A stretch of 64,000 bases of DNA, taken from contig NZ_JBGCUE010000009.1 of the NCBI RefSeq assembly GCF_041102575.1, forward strand, positions 99,551 through 163,550, given 5' to 3'. Source of the DNA: Tenuifilum sp. 4138str. Its GTDB lineage: Bacteria > Bacteroidota > Bacteroidia > Bacteroidales > Tenuifilaceae. Position numbers and translations under genes: made by a program. Shown piece by piece: positions 42,535 through 52,083 of this stretch. The notes under the pieces are model-generated. The model searched no databases and was not told the DNA's origin. It saw nothing but the letters and a program-made list of their open reading frames with translations. Each line of letters begins with the position of its first letter. Within the stretch, counting starts at the first letter, position 1.

Positions 42535-44820
42535 ATGAATCGAACTAACGGAAATAATGCATCGAAAAAAGGGCTTGAGATACTTAAGCCAGCATTGGCT
42601 GCTGGTCTGATATCGCTATCGTTTATTGCCCTTGAAATACTTTGGACAAGAATATTCTCGGCAGAATATTTCTACACATTTGCCTTTCTGGTGCTTTCGC
42701 TGGCAATACTCGGAATGGGCCTTGGCGGGCTGGTTATTAGGTTATGGCCGCGCCTAAGTAACGAAAATAATTTATGGATTTACCTGCTACTAGGAAGCTT
42801 AATTTCGGTGGTAGCCCCAATTACAGTTTTACATTTCAATATCGACTTTACACTTCTGTTTAGCAGCAAGGCAATGATTGGAAAAATTGCGCTGGTAGTT
42901 TTCTTGCTAAGCGCTTCGTTTCTTTTTGGAGGAATGTCGTTAAGCCTAATTTTCAAAAAACATCATTCCCAAATGCCCAAAATTTACATGGCCGATTTAA
43001 TTGGTGCCGGGCTAGGTGTAATTGTTGCTGTTTTGCTAATGAACCTTATTCAGGTTCCCAAAACCGCATTTTTAGTTAGCATTCCTTCGCTTATTGTTGC
43101 GTTTATTTATGCAAAGAAGTGGACTAAAGTTTTCCCTTTAGCGCTGGCAATAATGCTAATTGCGTTTCTTCCCAGAGCCGAAAAGTTGCTTAGCAAGCAA
43201 CGGAAGGAGCGCTTCGAACTAATATATCAGCATTGGGACGCAATGGCTCAGCTAAAAGTTGAAAAGGTGAATGACGATTTTTACTATGCCATAATCGACA
43301 ATGCCGCCCACTCCCCCACATATCACTTCGATGGCAATTTTGATGTTCCCGACAGCATGAAACTGTTTCCGGGCTATCCCATGAAATATTTTGTAAGGCG
43401 AATACCCAACTGTACCTTTTTAGCACTTGGCGCTGGAAGCGGTGGCGATGTGCTTAACGCTTTGAGTTCGGGAGCTAAAGAAATACACGCGGTTGAAGTT
43501 GTTCCGCAAATAAACAAGCTAATGACCCATGGGCTTCTTTACGATTTCACCGGGAAAATATACAGCAATCCTAGAGTAAATGTAATTACGGAAGATGGTC
43601 GTTCATACGTTCGTCGTTTCAAAAATAAGTTCGATATCATTTACGCGCTAAGCTCCAATACATTTGCATCGTTAGCATCGGGTGCTTTTGCCTTGGCCGA
43701 AAACTACCTTTTTACCAAAGAAGCTTTTGAAAACTACTACGATGCCATGACCGATAACGGAATACTTTTCCTCGATCACCAATTCTATGTCCCACGCCTT
43801 GTTTCGGCAGCAAAGGAAGCGCTCGAAGAAAAACATGTGGCCAACCCCAATGATCACATCGCTGTTTTTCATTCCTACGTTGGCAGAAGAAAGTTAATGG
43901 TATTCAGCAAAAAACCAATTGAGCAAGAATGGTTAGCTAACGGCTTAGCAGAGCTTACTCAAGGAGAAAAACCTTATATGGTGCAACAATACCCAAGTCC
44001 GCCCGATTCGCTAAAGCAAAATTTAATAGCCGAAATTATGAAACATGGCTGGCAAAATGTTCAGGATACTGTTGCCATCGACATTTCGCCAAATACCGAT
44101 AACCGACCTTTTGCTGCGCAAATGGGGTTGCTTAAAAATCTAGATTTTTCTAAGCTCGACAAAATACCGCCTTACGAATTCCAGGGTTTCCCACTTGCTA
44201 AGCTCCTAATTTTTATAATCCTTGCAATTGTTACGCTAATTGCAATACCCATAAACCTGATACCTTTTATTAAGAAAGGCGAAAAGTTAACGTTACGAGG
44301 TTGGGGTTACTTCTTCCTAATTGGCGCCGCTTTCATGGCCATTGAGGTTATTCTAATTCAACAATTCACGCTATTTATTGGCTCTGGCGTTTACGCCTTC
44401 GTTTCAATCCTTTTCATTTTGCTCTTATCGTCGGGGGTTGGAAGCCGATTCTCGCAAAAGGTTAAACCCCAAATTGCTTTCCTTGGAATAATTGCCTGGA
44501 TTCTGCTTAATATTTTTGTTTTTCAGCGACTAGTCTCATCACTCGCATTTTTAGAAGTTCCTTGGCGCATACTTATTACCATAATCCTAATAGCTCCGCT
44601 AGGCTTTTTTATGGGAATGCCATTCCCCAATGGAACAAAAAAAGTAGGGGAACTTGTAGATTGGGGGTTTGCAGTAAATGGAGCTGCATCGGTACTGGGA
44701 TCCACTGCAATTATGCTGGTTGCATTCACCTTGGGATACAATTTCGCATTGCTGGTTGGTGCTGCTGGGTATTTGCTTGCAATGCTGGTTATGCAAAGTA
44801 AAAAAGGTTGGGTAAAATAG
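42535..44820 (+). CDS. Membrane-embedded spermidine-synthase-like protein
   Basis: A 761-residue protein with an N-terminal block of about seven membrane helices (residues 15-225), a central soluble methyltransferase-fold domain, and a C-terminal block of about seven helices (550-755). The central domain has the nucleotide motif LALGAGSGGDVLNAL near 296-310, then IHAVEVVPQ and VITEDGRSYVRRFKNKFDIIY, as in SpeE-type aminopropyltransferases. HSPTYHFD (about 258-265) lies where the polyamine gate is expected. Such membrane-bound SpeE-like proteins are widespread and mostly uncharacterised. It is transcribed alone between two strong terminators. Confidence 0.8.
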   Translation: MNRTNGNNASKKGLEILKPALAAGLISLSFIALEILWTRIFSAEYFYTFAFLVLSLAILGMGLGGLVIRLWPRLSNENNLWIYLLLGSLISVVAPITVLHFNIDFTLLFSSKAMIGKIALVVFLLSASFLFGGMSLSLIFKKHHSQMPKIYMADLIGAGLGVIVAVLLMNLIQVPKTAFLVSIPSLIVAFIYAKKWTKVFPLALAIMLIAFLPRAEKLLSKQRKERFELIYQHWDAMAQLKVEKVNDDFYYAIIDNAAHSPTYHFDGNFDVPDSMKLFPGYPMKYFVRRIPNCTFLALGAGSGGDVLNALSSGAKEIHAVEVVPQINKLMTHGLLYDFTGKIYSNPRVNVITEDGRSYVRRFKNKFDIIYALSSNTFASLASGAFALAENYLFTKEAFENYYDAMTDNGILFLDHQFYVPRLVSAAKEALEEKHVANPNDHIAVFHSYVGRRKLMVFSKKPIEQEWLANGLAELTQGEKPYMVQQYPSPPDSLKQNLIAEIMKHGWQNVQDTVAIDISPNTDNRPFAAQMGLLKNLDFSKLDKIPPYEFQGFPLAKLLIFIILAIVTLIAIPINLIPFIKKGEKLTLRGWGYFFLIGAAFMAIEVILIQQFTLFIGSGVYAFVSILFILLLSSGVGSRFSQKVKPQIAFLGIIAWILLNIFVFQRLVSSLAFLEVPWRILITIILIAPLGFFMGMPFPNGTKKVGELVDWGFAVNGAASVLGSTAIMLVAFTLGYNFALLVGAAGYLLAMLVMQSKKGWVK

Positions 44821-44840
44821 CTAAGTGACTTAATTTTCTA

Positions 44841-44875
44841 AACGGGACAAAATCATAATTGTCCCGTTTTTTTTT
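44841..44875 (+). terminator. Intrinsic terminator after the SpeE-like gene
   Basis: A perfect 10-bp stem AACGGGACAA / TTGTCCCGTT with an 8-nt loop is followed by T9. It lies upstream of ddl, and a longer ddl reading frame runs through it, which argues for the later ddl start. Confidence 0.9.
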
Positions 44876-44954
44876 CTCCCTGACATTTATTTTTTATCAA
44901 GCTCTTTTAATTTCACCAAATTTCTTGCAGCTTTGCATTGAAATAAATTCACCT

Positions 44955-45947
44955 ATGACACCCAAACTGAACATTGCTGTAATGGCAGGAGGCAATTCCT
45001 CCGAAGCAAACATTTCGCTTAAAAGTGCTGCGCAAATTTCGGGTTGGCTCGACTCCAACAGGTTTAATGCGTACACCATTTTGGTTAAGGGAAATAGCTG
45101 GACTTTAGAACACGCAAGCCTTGGTTCAATTCCTGTAGATAAAAACAACTTTACAGTTGATATCAATGGTGAATTACTGCAATTCCATTGCGCGCTAATT
45201 GCAATTCATGGCACTCCCGGCGAGAACGGACTGCTTCAGGCATACTTTGAGATGCTTCAAATACCCTACACCACAGGAGGAGTTATGAACTCTTCCGTTA
45301 CCTTTAACAAGTATTACTGCAAGGAGTTAGTTCGCGAAACAGGAGTTAACCTCGCAAAGGGATTGCTGCTCAGGCGCGGTCAAAAAGTAGATGTGCAAGC
45401 AATTCTGGACACATTGGGATTACCCATTTTTGTCAAACCCAATGAGAGCGGCAGTAGCTACGGAGTAAGCAAGGTTAAGCAGGCCACTGACTTAATGCCC
45501 GCCATTGAAAAAGCATTTGCCGAGGATAAAACTATTATTCTGGAGGAGTTCATACCCGGCCGAGAATTCACCTGCGGTGTTTTCAAATACCAGAATGGTG
45601 AAATGATTATGCCCGTAACCGAGATAGTCCCTGAAGCCGAGTTTTTCGATTACGAGGCAAAATATCAAAACAAGTCGAAAGAGATTACCCCTGCCCCAAT
45701 CCCAGAATCATTAACCAGTGCCATACAACAATTCACTTCAAAGATATACGATCGCTTGCAATGCCGCGGTGTGGTTCGTGTGGACTATATTGTGAATAAT
45801 GATAAAATCTATTTCCTTGAGATAAATACCGTCCCCGGCATGAGCGAGGCTAGTATTATCCCCCAGCAGGTTAAGGCCATGGGTGGGAACATGCGCCAAT
45901 TCTTCACACTAATCATCAACGATGCCCTTAATCGTAGCAGGGAGTAG
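44955..45947 (+). CDS. ddl: D-alanine--D-alanine ligase
   Basis: ATP-grasp enzyme making D-Ala-D-Ala for peptidoglycan; its product feeds the MurF half of the fusion at 9694-12165. The 330-residue protein starts MTPKLNIAVMAGGNSSEANISLKSA. Later motifs: IHGTPGENGLLQAYFEML, PYTTGGVMNSSVTFNK, LPIFVKPNESGSSYGVSKV, EEFIPGREFTCGV and EINTVPGMSEASIIP. The open frame extends upstream through a terminator, so ATG 44955 is chosen. It is convergent with the DUF454 gene, 6 bp apart. Confidence 0.95.
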   Translation: MTPKLNIAVMAGGNSSEANISLKSAAQISGWLDSNRFNAYTILVKGNSWTLEHASLGSIPVDKNNFTVDINGELLQFHCALIAIHGTPGENGLLQAYFEMLQIPYTTGGVMNSSVTFNKYYCKELVRETGVNLAKGLLLRRGQKVDVQAILDTLGLPIFVKPNESGSSYGVSKVKQATDLMPAIEKAFAEDKTIILEEFIPGREFTCGVFKYQNGEMIMPVTEIVPEAEFFDYEAKYQNKSKEITPAPIPESLTSAIQQFTSKIYDRLQCRGVVRVDYIVNNDKIYFLEINTVPGMSEASIIPQQVKAMGGNMRQFFTLIINDALNRSRE

Positions 45948-45953
45948 CGAAGG

Positions 45954-46349
45954 CTAGCTGTTTCGTAACTTTACCACATGGGCGGTAACACCAACCGCAA
46001 TTAACAGTAGTATTAACCGGATAACGTTGCCAACATCAAGTGTTGCAACACTTGTAAGTATAGATGCCCAGAGCAATCCTAAAGTATACCATTTCACTCG
46101 TCGTGGCATTGACCGGCGTTCAATGTAATCGTGTATGTATTTTCCGAAAAGCCGATGGTTTATTAACCACCGGTAAAGCCTACCCGAGCTCCGAATGAAC
46201 AGAAATGCGCTAAGCAGCATAAAGGGTGTTGTGGGTAGTAATGGTAAAAAAATGCCCAACACTCCCAACCCAAACGATACTATGCCGAATATCACAAAAA
46301 AAGCCCTTAACGCAGGGCTTTTCGCTTTTCTTGCTTTTTGTAATTTCAA
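45954..46349 (-). CDS. DUF454 (YbaN-like) inner-membrane protein
   Basis: A 131-residue membrane protein. The GVLGIFLPLLPTTPFMLLSAFLFIRSS motif is diagnostic for DUF454/YbaN, followed by LYRWLINHRLFGKYIHDY and two further hydrophobic helices. The function is unknown. The ATG at 46349 gives a basic leader (MKLQKARKAKSPALRAFFV) not found in E. coli YbaN, and the codons for KSPALRAFF form a terminator-like hairpin. A later GTG at residue 20 would start just after that hairpin and fit the E. coli length better. Confidence 0.85.
   Translation of the reverse strand: MKLQKARKAKSPALRAFFVIFGIVSFGLGVLGIFLPLLPTTPFMLLSAFLFIRSSGRLYRWLINHRLFGKYIHDYIERRSMPRRVKWYTLGLLWASILTSVATLDVGNVIRLILLLIAVGVTAHVVKLRNS
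46295..46320 (-). terminator. Terminator-like hairpin inside the 5' end of the DUF454 gene
   Basis: On the minus strand, AAGCCCT-GCGTTA-AGGGCTT with a perfect 7-bp stem runs straight into T7. It could be an attenuator or mark a mis-set start. Confidence 0.55.
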
Positions 46350-46488
46350 GTTAGTGCCCGTTAAAACTTATGCCATGCAAAGATAGCAATTGTGTTCAGG
46401 CGCAACTGGCTAATTAAGTTAAATGATAATTATTTTGATTATTCTAGCTTATTGCCATACGGGCAGATACACTAGGCACAAAATAACC

Positions 46489-46695
46489 CTACCCATTGGA
46501 CTTTCCTCCCTTGTGGCTACCATCGCAAAAGGGTTTATTGCGCGATGCCCCACAGGTGCATAGGAAAACCTCCTTGGAGTTATCGGGTATAAGGCTTTCA
46601 CCATCGAGGTTAACAATAAAGAAGCGCCCCTCAACCCTAATTGGGCCTCCTTTGCTTAGATGCAGCTTTGCTGCAATTTTTTTTGGTTGGTTCAT
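46489..46695 (-). CDS. CDGSH-type iron-sulfur protein
   Basis: A 68-residue protein with the mitoNEET-like [2Fe-2S] motif CTCGASRNKPFCDGSH, three Cys and one His. The start at 46695 (MNQPKKIAAKLHL) lies 4 bp after the stop of the larger CDGSH gene; the longer reading from 46740 would overlap that gene by 41 bp. The fold preceding the motif (GGPIRVEGRFFIVNLDGE...EVFLCTCG) is typical of single-motif bacterial CDGSH proteins. It is likely an electron-transfer or redox-sensing protein. Confidence 0.85.
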   Translation of the reverse strand: MNQPKKIAAKLHLSKGGPIRVEGRFFIVNLDGESLIPDNSKEVFLCTCGASRNKPFCDGSHKGGKSNG

Positions 46696-46699
46696 TTTG

Positions 46700-47182
46700 C
46701 TACTCACTATCACGGAATCCTTTTTTGAAATGTGTGCCATCGCAAAATGGCTGGCTGTTTGAATGACCGCAGCGGCAAATGGAAACCATTTTCATTGACT
46801 TAACCTCCTTGCCATCGGCATCAATAATCTGAAAATCGCCTGAAACCAACAATGGGCCATTGGGCATTACCTGAATCTTTACCGGCGTAACCTCAAACGC
46901 CTCAACCTCCTCGGGAGTAAATTCCCGAACACATTTGTGCGAACGCTCTTGCTTATTTTTTTCAGGATTGTTCCACATAAAGGTAAGTGCGTTTGTTGGG
47001 CACTCATTCACAATCTCAATAATTCGCTCTGTGCTGGCACCGTTCATGTTAACCCAAGGTCGTTTACGGGGGTTAAACACTGAGAGCAGCTTAGTGTAGC
47101 AAATGGAAGCATGAACACACTCCCCTGGTCGCCAGAACACAGTGATTTCGTCGTTGGAATATTTTCTGTTATCGCTTTCCAT
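46700..47182 (-). CDS. Fused (4Fe-4S)-binding YjdI-like and CDGSH domain protein
   Basis: A 160-residue protein with two redox modules. Residues 1-75 resemble the YjdI/DUF1271 divergent ferredoxin family ([32 protein letters not shown]...[12 protein letters not shown]), with C22, C28 and the CPTNAL cysteine. Residues 100-160 form a CDGSH [2Fe-2S] domain ([22 protein letters not shown]). It is followed after 4 bp by a second CDGSH gene, so the two are co-expressed. The function is unknown; redox or iron-sulfur homeostasis is likely. Confidence 0.87.
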   Translation of the reverse strand: MESDNRKYSNDEITVFWRPGECVHASICYTKLLSVFNPRKRPWVNMNGASTERIIEIVNECPTNALTFMWNNPEKNKQERSHKCVREFTPEEVEAFEVTPVKIQVMPNGPLLVSGDFQIIDADGKEVKSMKMVSICRCGHSNSQPFCDGTHFKKGFRDSE

Positions 47183-47498
47183 GTTCGCAATTTACAAAAA
47201 CCAACGCAAAACGGCAACACTTTGTTCAACAACCAACCCAAGGTGATACATAATGGATAAATGTGTTCACAATAGACCACTAAGGCAAGCAACCCGCTAC
47301 CAAGAAACAAATACAAAGCTGACATCAAAACAAGGGACGATACCTGATAAGAATTTTAAACCTACAACCATTTAACAAAATACTTATTTTTTTACATCAC
47401 ACCCCCCCTGTTTTTTTATGCATATTAATTTTTTTTATTTTTTTTGAATACTTACCCCTATTTTTTTATAGGTCTAAACTATTTATTTTGTTTTTTCT
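47183..47498. other. Gene-free, T-rich divergent intergenic region
   Basis: Between the CDGSH gene and glutamine synthetase. 47395-47475 contains several runs of six to eight T separated by short spacers, plus a C8 run near 47402. No gene or RNA structure was recognised. A nitrogen-control site could be here but none was identified. Confidence 0.4.
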
Positions 47499-47506
47499 TA
47501 TATTTG
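47499..47506 (+). promoter_or_regulatory. -7 element of the glnN promoter
   Basis: TATATTTG matches TAnnTTTG exactly, 22 bp upstream of the start codon. Confidence 0.55.
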
Positions 47507-47528
47507 CCCTTGAAAAACATACCACACT

Positions 47529-49724
47529 ATGCCAAAACTACGATTTAAAGCATTCGGTGAAGCAACTAATCGCATCCCGGTTGACATGAACGGCGAGGGC
47601 AAAGCAGAATCGCTTGTCGATATCTTTGCCATCAATGTATTCGATAGGCCTAAAATGAAGAAGTACCTATCGGAAGAAGCTTATGAGAGTATTATCACCT
47701 CCATTGATGAGGGTAAAAAGATTGATCGTAAGATTGCCGGCCAGGTTGCCTCGGCCATGAAGGCCTGGGCTATTGAGCGTGGGGCTACCCACTACACACA
47801 CTGGTTCCATCCGCTAAACGGTTCCACCGCCGAAAAGCATGACGCATTCCTCTCAATTGATATCAAAGGTCAACCCATTGAGGTTTTTAAAGGCGATATG
47901 CTTGTTCAGCAAGAACCCGATGCCTCAAGTTTTCCAAGCGGGGGCATCCGTAATACTTTTGAGGCCCGTGGATACACCGCTTGGGATCCAACCTCACCAG
48001 CCTTTATACTAGAGAATACGCTATGTATTCCCACTGTGTTTGTTTCGTATACCGGGGAGGCGCTCGACTTTAAAACACCATTGCTCAAATCGCTTGCACT
48101 ACTCGATAAGGCAGCCCTTTCGGTGCTGGAGTACTTTGATAAGGATGCCCGTAAAGTTTATGCCACGCTTGGCTGGGAGCAGGAGTATTTTCTGATTGAT
48201 GAATCGCTGTATAACGCCCGGCCCGACCTTGCATTGTGTGGCAGAACGCTTATGGGACACGCTGCGGCTAAGGATCAACAACTTGAGGATCATTACTTTG
48301 GTTCAATTCCTGCAAGGGTTTCCGCCTTTATGCGTCATTTTGAGGTTGAAGCACTTAAGCTTGGTATACCTATTAAAACCCGCCATAACGAGGTGGCACC
48401 AAACCAGTTTGAGTGCGCACCCATTTTTGAGGAGGCCAACCTGGCTGTTGATCACAACCAGCTTATCATGTCGCTGATGGATCGTATTGCTCGCCAGCAC
48501 GGCTTCCGTGTTCTATTTCACGAAAAACCCTTCAAGGGGATAAATGGCTCAGGCAAGCATAACAACTGGTCAATGATGACCGACACTGGGACTAACCTGC
48601 TTTCACCAGGCAAAACACCAAAGAACAACCTACAATTCCTGACCTTCCTAATCAATACCATCAAAGCCGTACATGACCACTCCGCATTACTTTTGGGTAG
48701 TATAGCATCGGAACCAAACTCCCACCGACTTGGTGCGCACGAGGCACCGCCAGCCATCATGTCAGTGTTCATCGGCAAAACCCTAAGCGCCGTGCTCGAC
48801 GAGCTGGAGCAAAAGGTGACAGACCAAAAAATGACTCCCGACGAAAAGACCGAACTTAAACTGGAAATCATTGGTAAAATCCCGGAGATCCTTTTAGACA
48901 ATACTGACCGCAACCGTACATCGCCATTTGCCTTTACCGGGAACCGATTCGAGTTTCGCGCTGTAGGCTCCTCCGGCAGTTGCGCATCTCCAATGATTGT
49001 GCTTAACACAGCCGTGGCCAATCAGCTCATGAAGTTCAAAGATGAGGTTGATAAGGTAATTGCCAAAGGAATTAAAAAGGACGAAGCCATAATCCAGTGC
49101 CTGCGCAAGGTGATTATTGAGTCAAAAAAGATTCGCTTTGAGGGCAACGGTTACAGCCAGGAATGGGTTGACGAGGCAGCACGCAGAGGGCTCCCTAACA
49201 TCAGCAACCCACTGGAGGCATTCAAGACCTTCCTGCTCGACTCCTCTGTAAAACTCCTCACCGGTAACGGAATACTAACAAAACGCGAGCTTGAAGCACG
49301 GTACGAAATAAGGAACGAGATCTTTGTAAAAAAGGTACAAATTGAAGCCCGCGTGCTTGGCGATTTAGCTATCAACCATATTATCCCCACTGCCATCGCA
49401 TACCAAAACACCTTAATTAGCAACGTTAAGGGATTAAAGGAACTTTTCCCAAACGAATGGGAAAAACTTGCCGATCATCAGCATGCTTTAATCCTTGAAA
49501 TTTCCGAGCATATACATGCCATAAGCCATCAGGTTAACGAGATGATTGAACGCCGAAAGGAAGCCAACCAAGTTGAAGATATTGTTGAAAAAGCCCACTT
49601 ATACGGGAAAAACGTTAAACCCTATATTGAAAGCATTCGCACGCATATCGATAAGCTGGAAATGATTGTTGACGATGAGATGTGGCCTTTGCCCAAGTAT
49701 AGGGAGATGCTATTCATACGGTAA
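47529..49724 (+). CDS. glnN: Type III glutamine synthetase
   Basis: Large-form glutamine synthetase (731 residues) that assimilates ammonia into glutamine. Class III hallmarks visible are THYTHWFHPLNGSTAEKHDAF near 84-104, GWEQEYFLID (about 218), NEVAPNQFECAPIFEEANLAVDHN, FHEKPFKGINGSGKHNNWSM (about 335-354) and RTSPFAFTGNRFEFRAVGSS. The length and the PLNG motif exclude the 470-residue type I enzyme. It stands alone with its own promoter element and a GC-rich hairpin 36 bp downstream. Confidence 0.97.
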   Translation: MPKLRFKAFGEATNRIPVDMNGEGKAESLVDIFAINVFDRPKMKKYLSEEAYESIITSIDEGKKIDRKIAGQVASAMKAWAIERGATHYTHWFHPLNGSTAEKHDAFLSIDIKGQPIEVFKGDMLVQQEPDASSFPSGGIRNTFEARGYTAWDPTSPAFILENTLCIPTVFVSYTGEALDFKTPLLKSLALLDKAALSVLEYFDKDARKVYATLGWEQEYFLIDESLYNARPDLALCGRTLMGHAAAKDQQLEDHYFGSIPARVSAFMRHFEVEALKLGIPIKTRHNEVAPNQFECAPIFEEANLAVDHNQLIMSLMDRIARQHGFRVLFHEKPFKGINGSGKHNNWSMMTDTGTNLLSPGKTPKNNLQFLTFLINTIKAVHDHSALLLGSIASEPNSHRLGAHEAPPAIMSVFIGKTLSAVLDELEQKVTDQKMTPDEKTELKLEIIGKIPEILLDNTDRNRTSPFAFTGNRFEFRAVGSSGSCASPMIVLNTAVANQLMKFKDEVDKVIAKGIKKDEAIIQCLRKVIIESKKIRFEGNGYSQEWVDEAARRGLPNISNPLEAFKTFLLDSSVKLLTGNGILTKRELEARYEIRNEIFVKKVQIEARVLGDLAINHIIPTAIAYQNTLISNVKGLKELFPNEWEKLADHQHALILEISEHIHAISHQVNEMIERRKEANQVEDIVEKAHLYGKNVKPYIESIRTHIDKLEMIVDDEMWPLPKYREMLFIR

Positions 49725-49760
49725 TAGCATTCAACTGCTAAAACTTTTTTTGATTTTCCA

Positions 49761-49788
49761 TACGCCCCGCCCTTTAAAGCGGGGCGTA
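49761..49788. terminator. GC-rich hairpin after glnN
   Basis: A perfect 10-bp stem TACGCCCCGC / GCGGGGCGTA with an 8-nt loop. There is no T run on either strand, so it may stop or protect transcripts rather than act as a classical terminator. The rest of 49725-50025 holds no gene. Confidence 0.5.
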
Positions 49789-49995
49789 CTTAATTGCACA
49801 AGTAGTTTTGATACTCTTGTGATTGATTGTTGTATTTGTATGCTAACCCTAATCAACATTAAATGAGGTCATCCTTTTAAATGGGCGAGCAAAGTAAGCA
49901 TCTACCCTACCATGCAGAAAAACCATTGTGAATAAGTTATAATAAAAAAATAGCCCTTGCGTTACTACTTAATTGGCATTTACTTATATTTACCA

Positions 49996-50003
49996 TAATT
50001 TTG
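49996..50003 (+). promoter_or_regulatory. -7 element upstream of the OmpA/TPR gene
   Basis: TAATTTTG matches TAnnTTTG, 22 bp upstream of the start at 50026. Confidence 0.5.
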
Positions 50004-50025
50004 TGACTAAAACCTTTAAAGCACA

Positions 50026-52014
50026 ATGAAGCGACTACTTCTTATTGCATTGGGATTAGTTTACCTAACCTCAGGAAACATTTCGGCTCAACCCACTAAA
50101 AAGTTAGAGAAAGCCGATGCGCTATACAATGCCGGTGCATACTTTGATGCGATTGCCCTTTACCGCGACGATATCGACAAGATTAAAGATAAAAAGGAAC
50201 TTTCCCTCTACCTTTTTAAAATTGGAAACTGTTTTAGACAAATAGGAGAACCCCGTCAGGCCGAGCAGTGGTACGAAAAAGCCATTCGAAGGGAATGCCC
50301 AAACCCTAAGGTTTACTACTACTATGCTGAAATGCTGAAGATGAATGAGAAGTACGACCTTGCCATTGAACAGTTCCAAAAGTACAAAGTTCTTGTCCCT
50401 AACGATCCCCTTGCCGAAGTCGGAATACAATCGTGCGAACTTGCCAAGCAGTGGATTGCCACCCCGGCTGGTTATGAAATAACCAACATGCGTGCCATTA
50501 ACTCAAAGTTTAGCGATTTCTCACCCGCATACGCTTCAACCGACTACAATATTCTATACCTTACCAGCTCCCGCAACGGTACTGTCGGAAACAAGACAAG
50601 CGCCGTAACCGGCGAGAATTTTTCCGACATTTTTATCACTGAGCTCAACAATAAAGGGATTTGGAGTGCCCCAAAACCTCTGGATGAAACCATAAACTCG
50701 CAATTCGACGAGGGCACCCCCTCGTTAACACCCGATGGCAACAACATGTTCTTTACCCGTTGTAAGGTTAGCAAGCGCAACAAACTTGGATGCCAAATAC
50801 TTTACGCCAAGCAAAGCGACCAAGGTTGGCTTACTCCTAAAGAGTTGGAGCTGGCTGCCGATAGTATGATTGTTGCCCATCCAGCCATTTCGGCCGATGG
50901 AACTGAACTCTACTTTGTAAGTAACATTCCCGGAGGGAACGGGGGGCTCGATATTTGGAAAATTACCCGCCAAGCGGGTTCCGAAGAGTGGAGTGCACCT
51001 ATTAACCTTGGCCCACAAATCAACACTCCCGGGAACGAGATGTTTCCATACATTCATCCCGATGGCACCCTTTACTTCTCTTCCGACGGACATCCCGGCA
51101 TGGGCGGCCTCGATATATTTAAGGCAAAGAAAAACGATGAAGGCCAATGGGTAATAGAGAACATGCGCTACCCGGTAAACTCAACTGCCGATGACTTTGG
51201 TATTATTTTCGAAAAGGAACGCGAAGCTGGTTTCTTCTCCTCAAGGCGTAACGGTGGCCGTGGAGCCGACGATATCTACATGTTCTACCTCCCGCCTATA
51301 AACTTTAACATGATAGGCAAGGTAATAGATGAAAAAACAAGGACTACAATCACCGATGCTACCGTTAAACTGGTTGGCAGCGATGGCACCATTGCAACCA
51401 TGCAGACCCAGAGCGATGGTTCATTCAGGTTTAACCTTGTTCCAAACACCGATTACGTAATTGTAGCTTCAAAGAAGGGATACCTGAACAATAAGGCGAA
51501 GGAAACCACTAAAGGGTTAACCAAGAGCCAGGATTTTAATGTTTCAATAGCATTAACTTCTACCGCAAAACCAATTGAAATACCCAACATTTTCTACGAT
51601 TACGACAAGTGGGAACTTCGTCCCGAGTCAAAAGAAGCGCTTGATAACCTTATCCAGATACTGAACGACAACCCCAACATAACCATAGAGCTGGCATCGC
51701 ATACCGACAGTAGGGGCTCTCAGGAGTATAACTATGAGCTATCGCAGAAGCGTGCTCAGGCCGTAGTAAACTATTTGATTGAAAACGGCATAGCAACCGA
51801 TAGGTTGAAAGCCAAAGGCTACGCCCAAACCCAACCAAAGGTTGTTGACGAAAACCTTGCTGCTCAATACCCTTTCCTAACACCAGGAACTGTTCTTGAT
51901 AAGAAATTTATCGACTCCTTAACCAATGAGGATCAAAAAGAAACAGTTCATCAAATCAACCGAAGAACTGAGTTTAGGGTGCTTAGGGAAGATTATCAAA
52001 GTTCAGGCAAATGA
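50026..52014 (+). CDS. OmpA-family protein with TPR, PD40 and CRD domains (PorE-like)
   Basis: A 662-residue exported protein. Signal peptide (MKRLLLIALGLVYLTSGNISAQ) with no lipobox Cys; TPR region about 25-140; PD40/WD40-like propeller about 155-420 (SPAYASTDYNILYLTSSRNG, TPSLTPDGNNMFFTR, HPAISADGTELYFVS, FPYIHPDGTLYFSSDG); carboxypeptidase-regulatory-like domain about 430-505; OmpA peptidoglycan-binding domain about 520-640 (IELASHTDSRGSQEYNYELSQKRAQAVVNYL). This order matches PorE of the Porphyromonas type IX secretion system, which fits the T9SS cargo protein in this window. Many paralogues share the plan, so the PorE assignment is tentative. Confidence 0.85.
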   Translation: MKRLLLIALGLVYLTSGNISAQPTKKLEKADALYNAGAYFDAIALYRDDIDKIKDKKELSLYLFKIGNCFRQIGEPRQAEQWYEKAIRRECPNPKVYYYYAEMLKMNEKYDLAIEQFQKYKVLVPNDPLAEVGIQSCELAKQWIATPAGYEITNMRAINSKFSDFSPAYASTDYNILYLTSSRNGTVGNKTSAVTGENFSDIFITELNNKGIWSAPKPLDETINSQFDEGTPSLTPDGNNMFFTRCKVSKRNKLGCQILYAKQSDQGWLTPKELELAADSMIVAHPAISADGTELYFVSNIPGGNGGLDIWKITRQAGSEEWSAPINLGPQINTPGNEMFPYIHPDGTLYFSSDGHPGMGGLDIFKAKKNDEGQWVIENMRYPVNSTADDFGIIFEKEREAGFFSSRRNGGRGADDIYMFYLPPINFNMIGKVIDEKTRTTITDATVKLVGSDGTIATMQTQSDGSFRFNLVPNTDYVIVASKKGYLNNKAKETTKGLTKSQDFNVSIALTSTAKPIEIPNIFYDYDKWELRPESKEALDNLIQILNDNPNITIELASHTDSRGSQEYNYELSQKRAQAVVNYLIENGIATDRLKAKGYAQTQPKVVDENLAAQYPFLTPGTVLDKKFIDSLTNEDQKETVHQINRRTEFRVLREDYQSSGK

Positions 52015-52083
52015 GTTTATTAATCATAACCTGATTTAATAAGTCGGCTGGGACATGCAATTTTTTATTGCGTTGTAATTATT

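Noticed and set aside
44859..44954. Longer N-terminus for ddl
   Set aside because: This stretch includes the terminator of the previous gene, and the homologous Ddl start is at 44955.
49761..49788. Classical rho-independent terminator after glnN
   Set aside because: The hairpin is perfect, but no T run follows on either strand, so it was listed only as a hairpin with moderate confidence.
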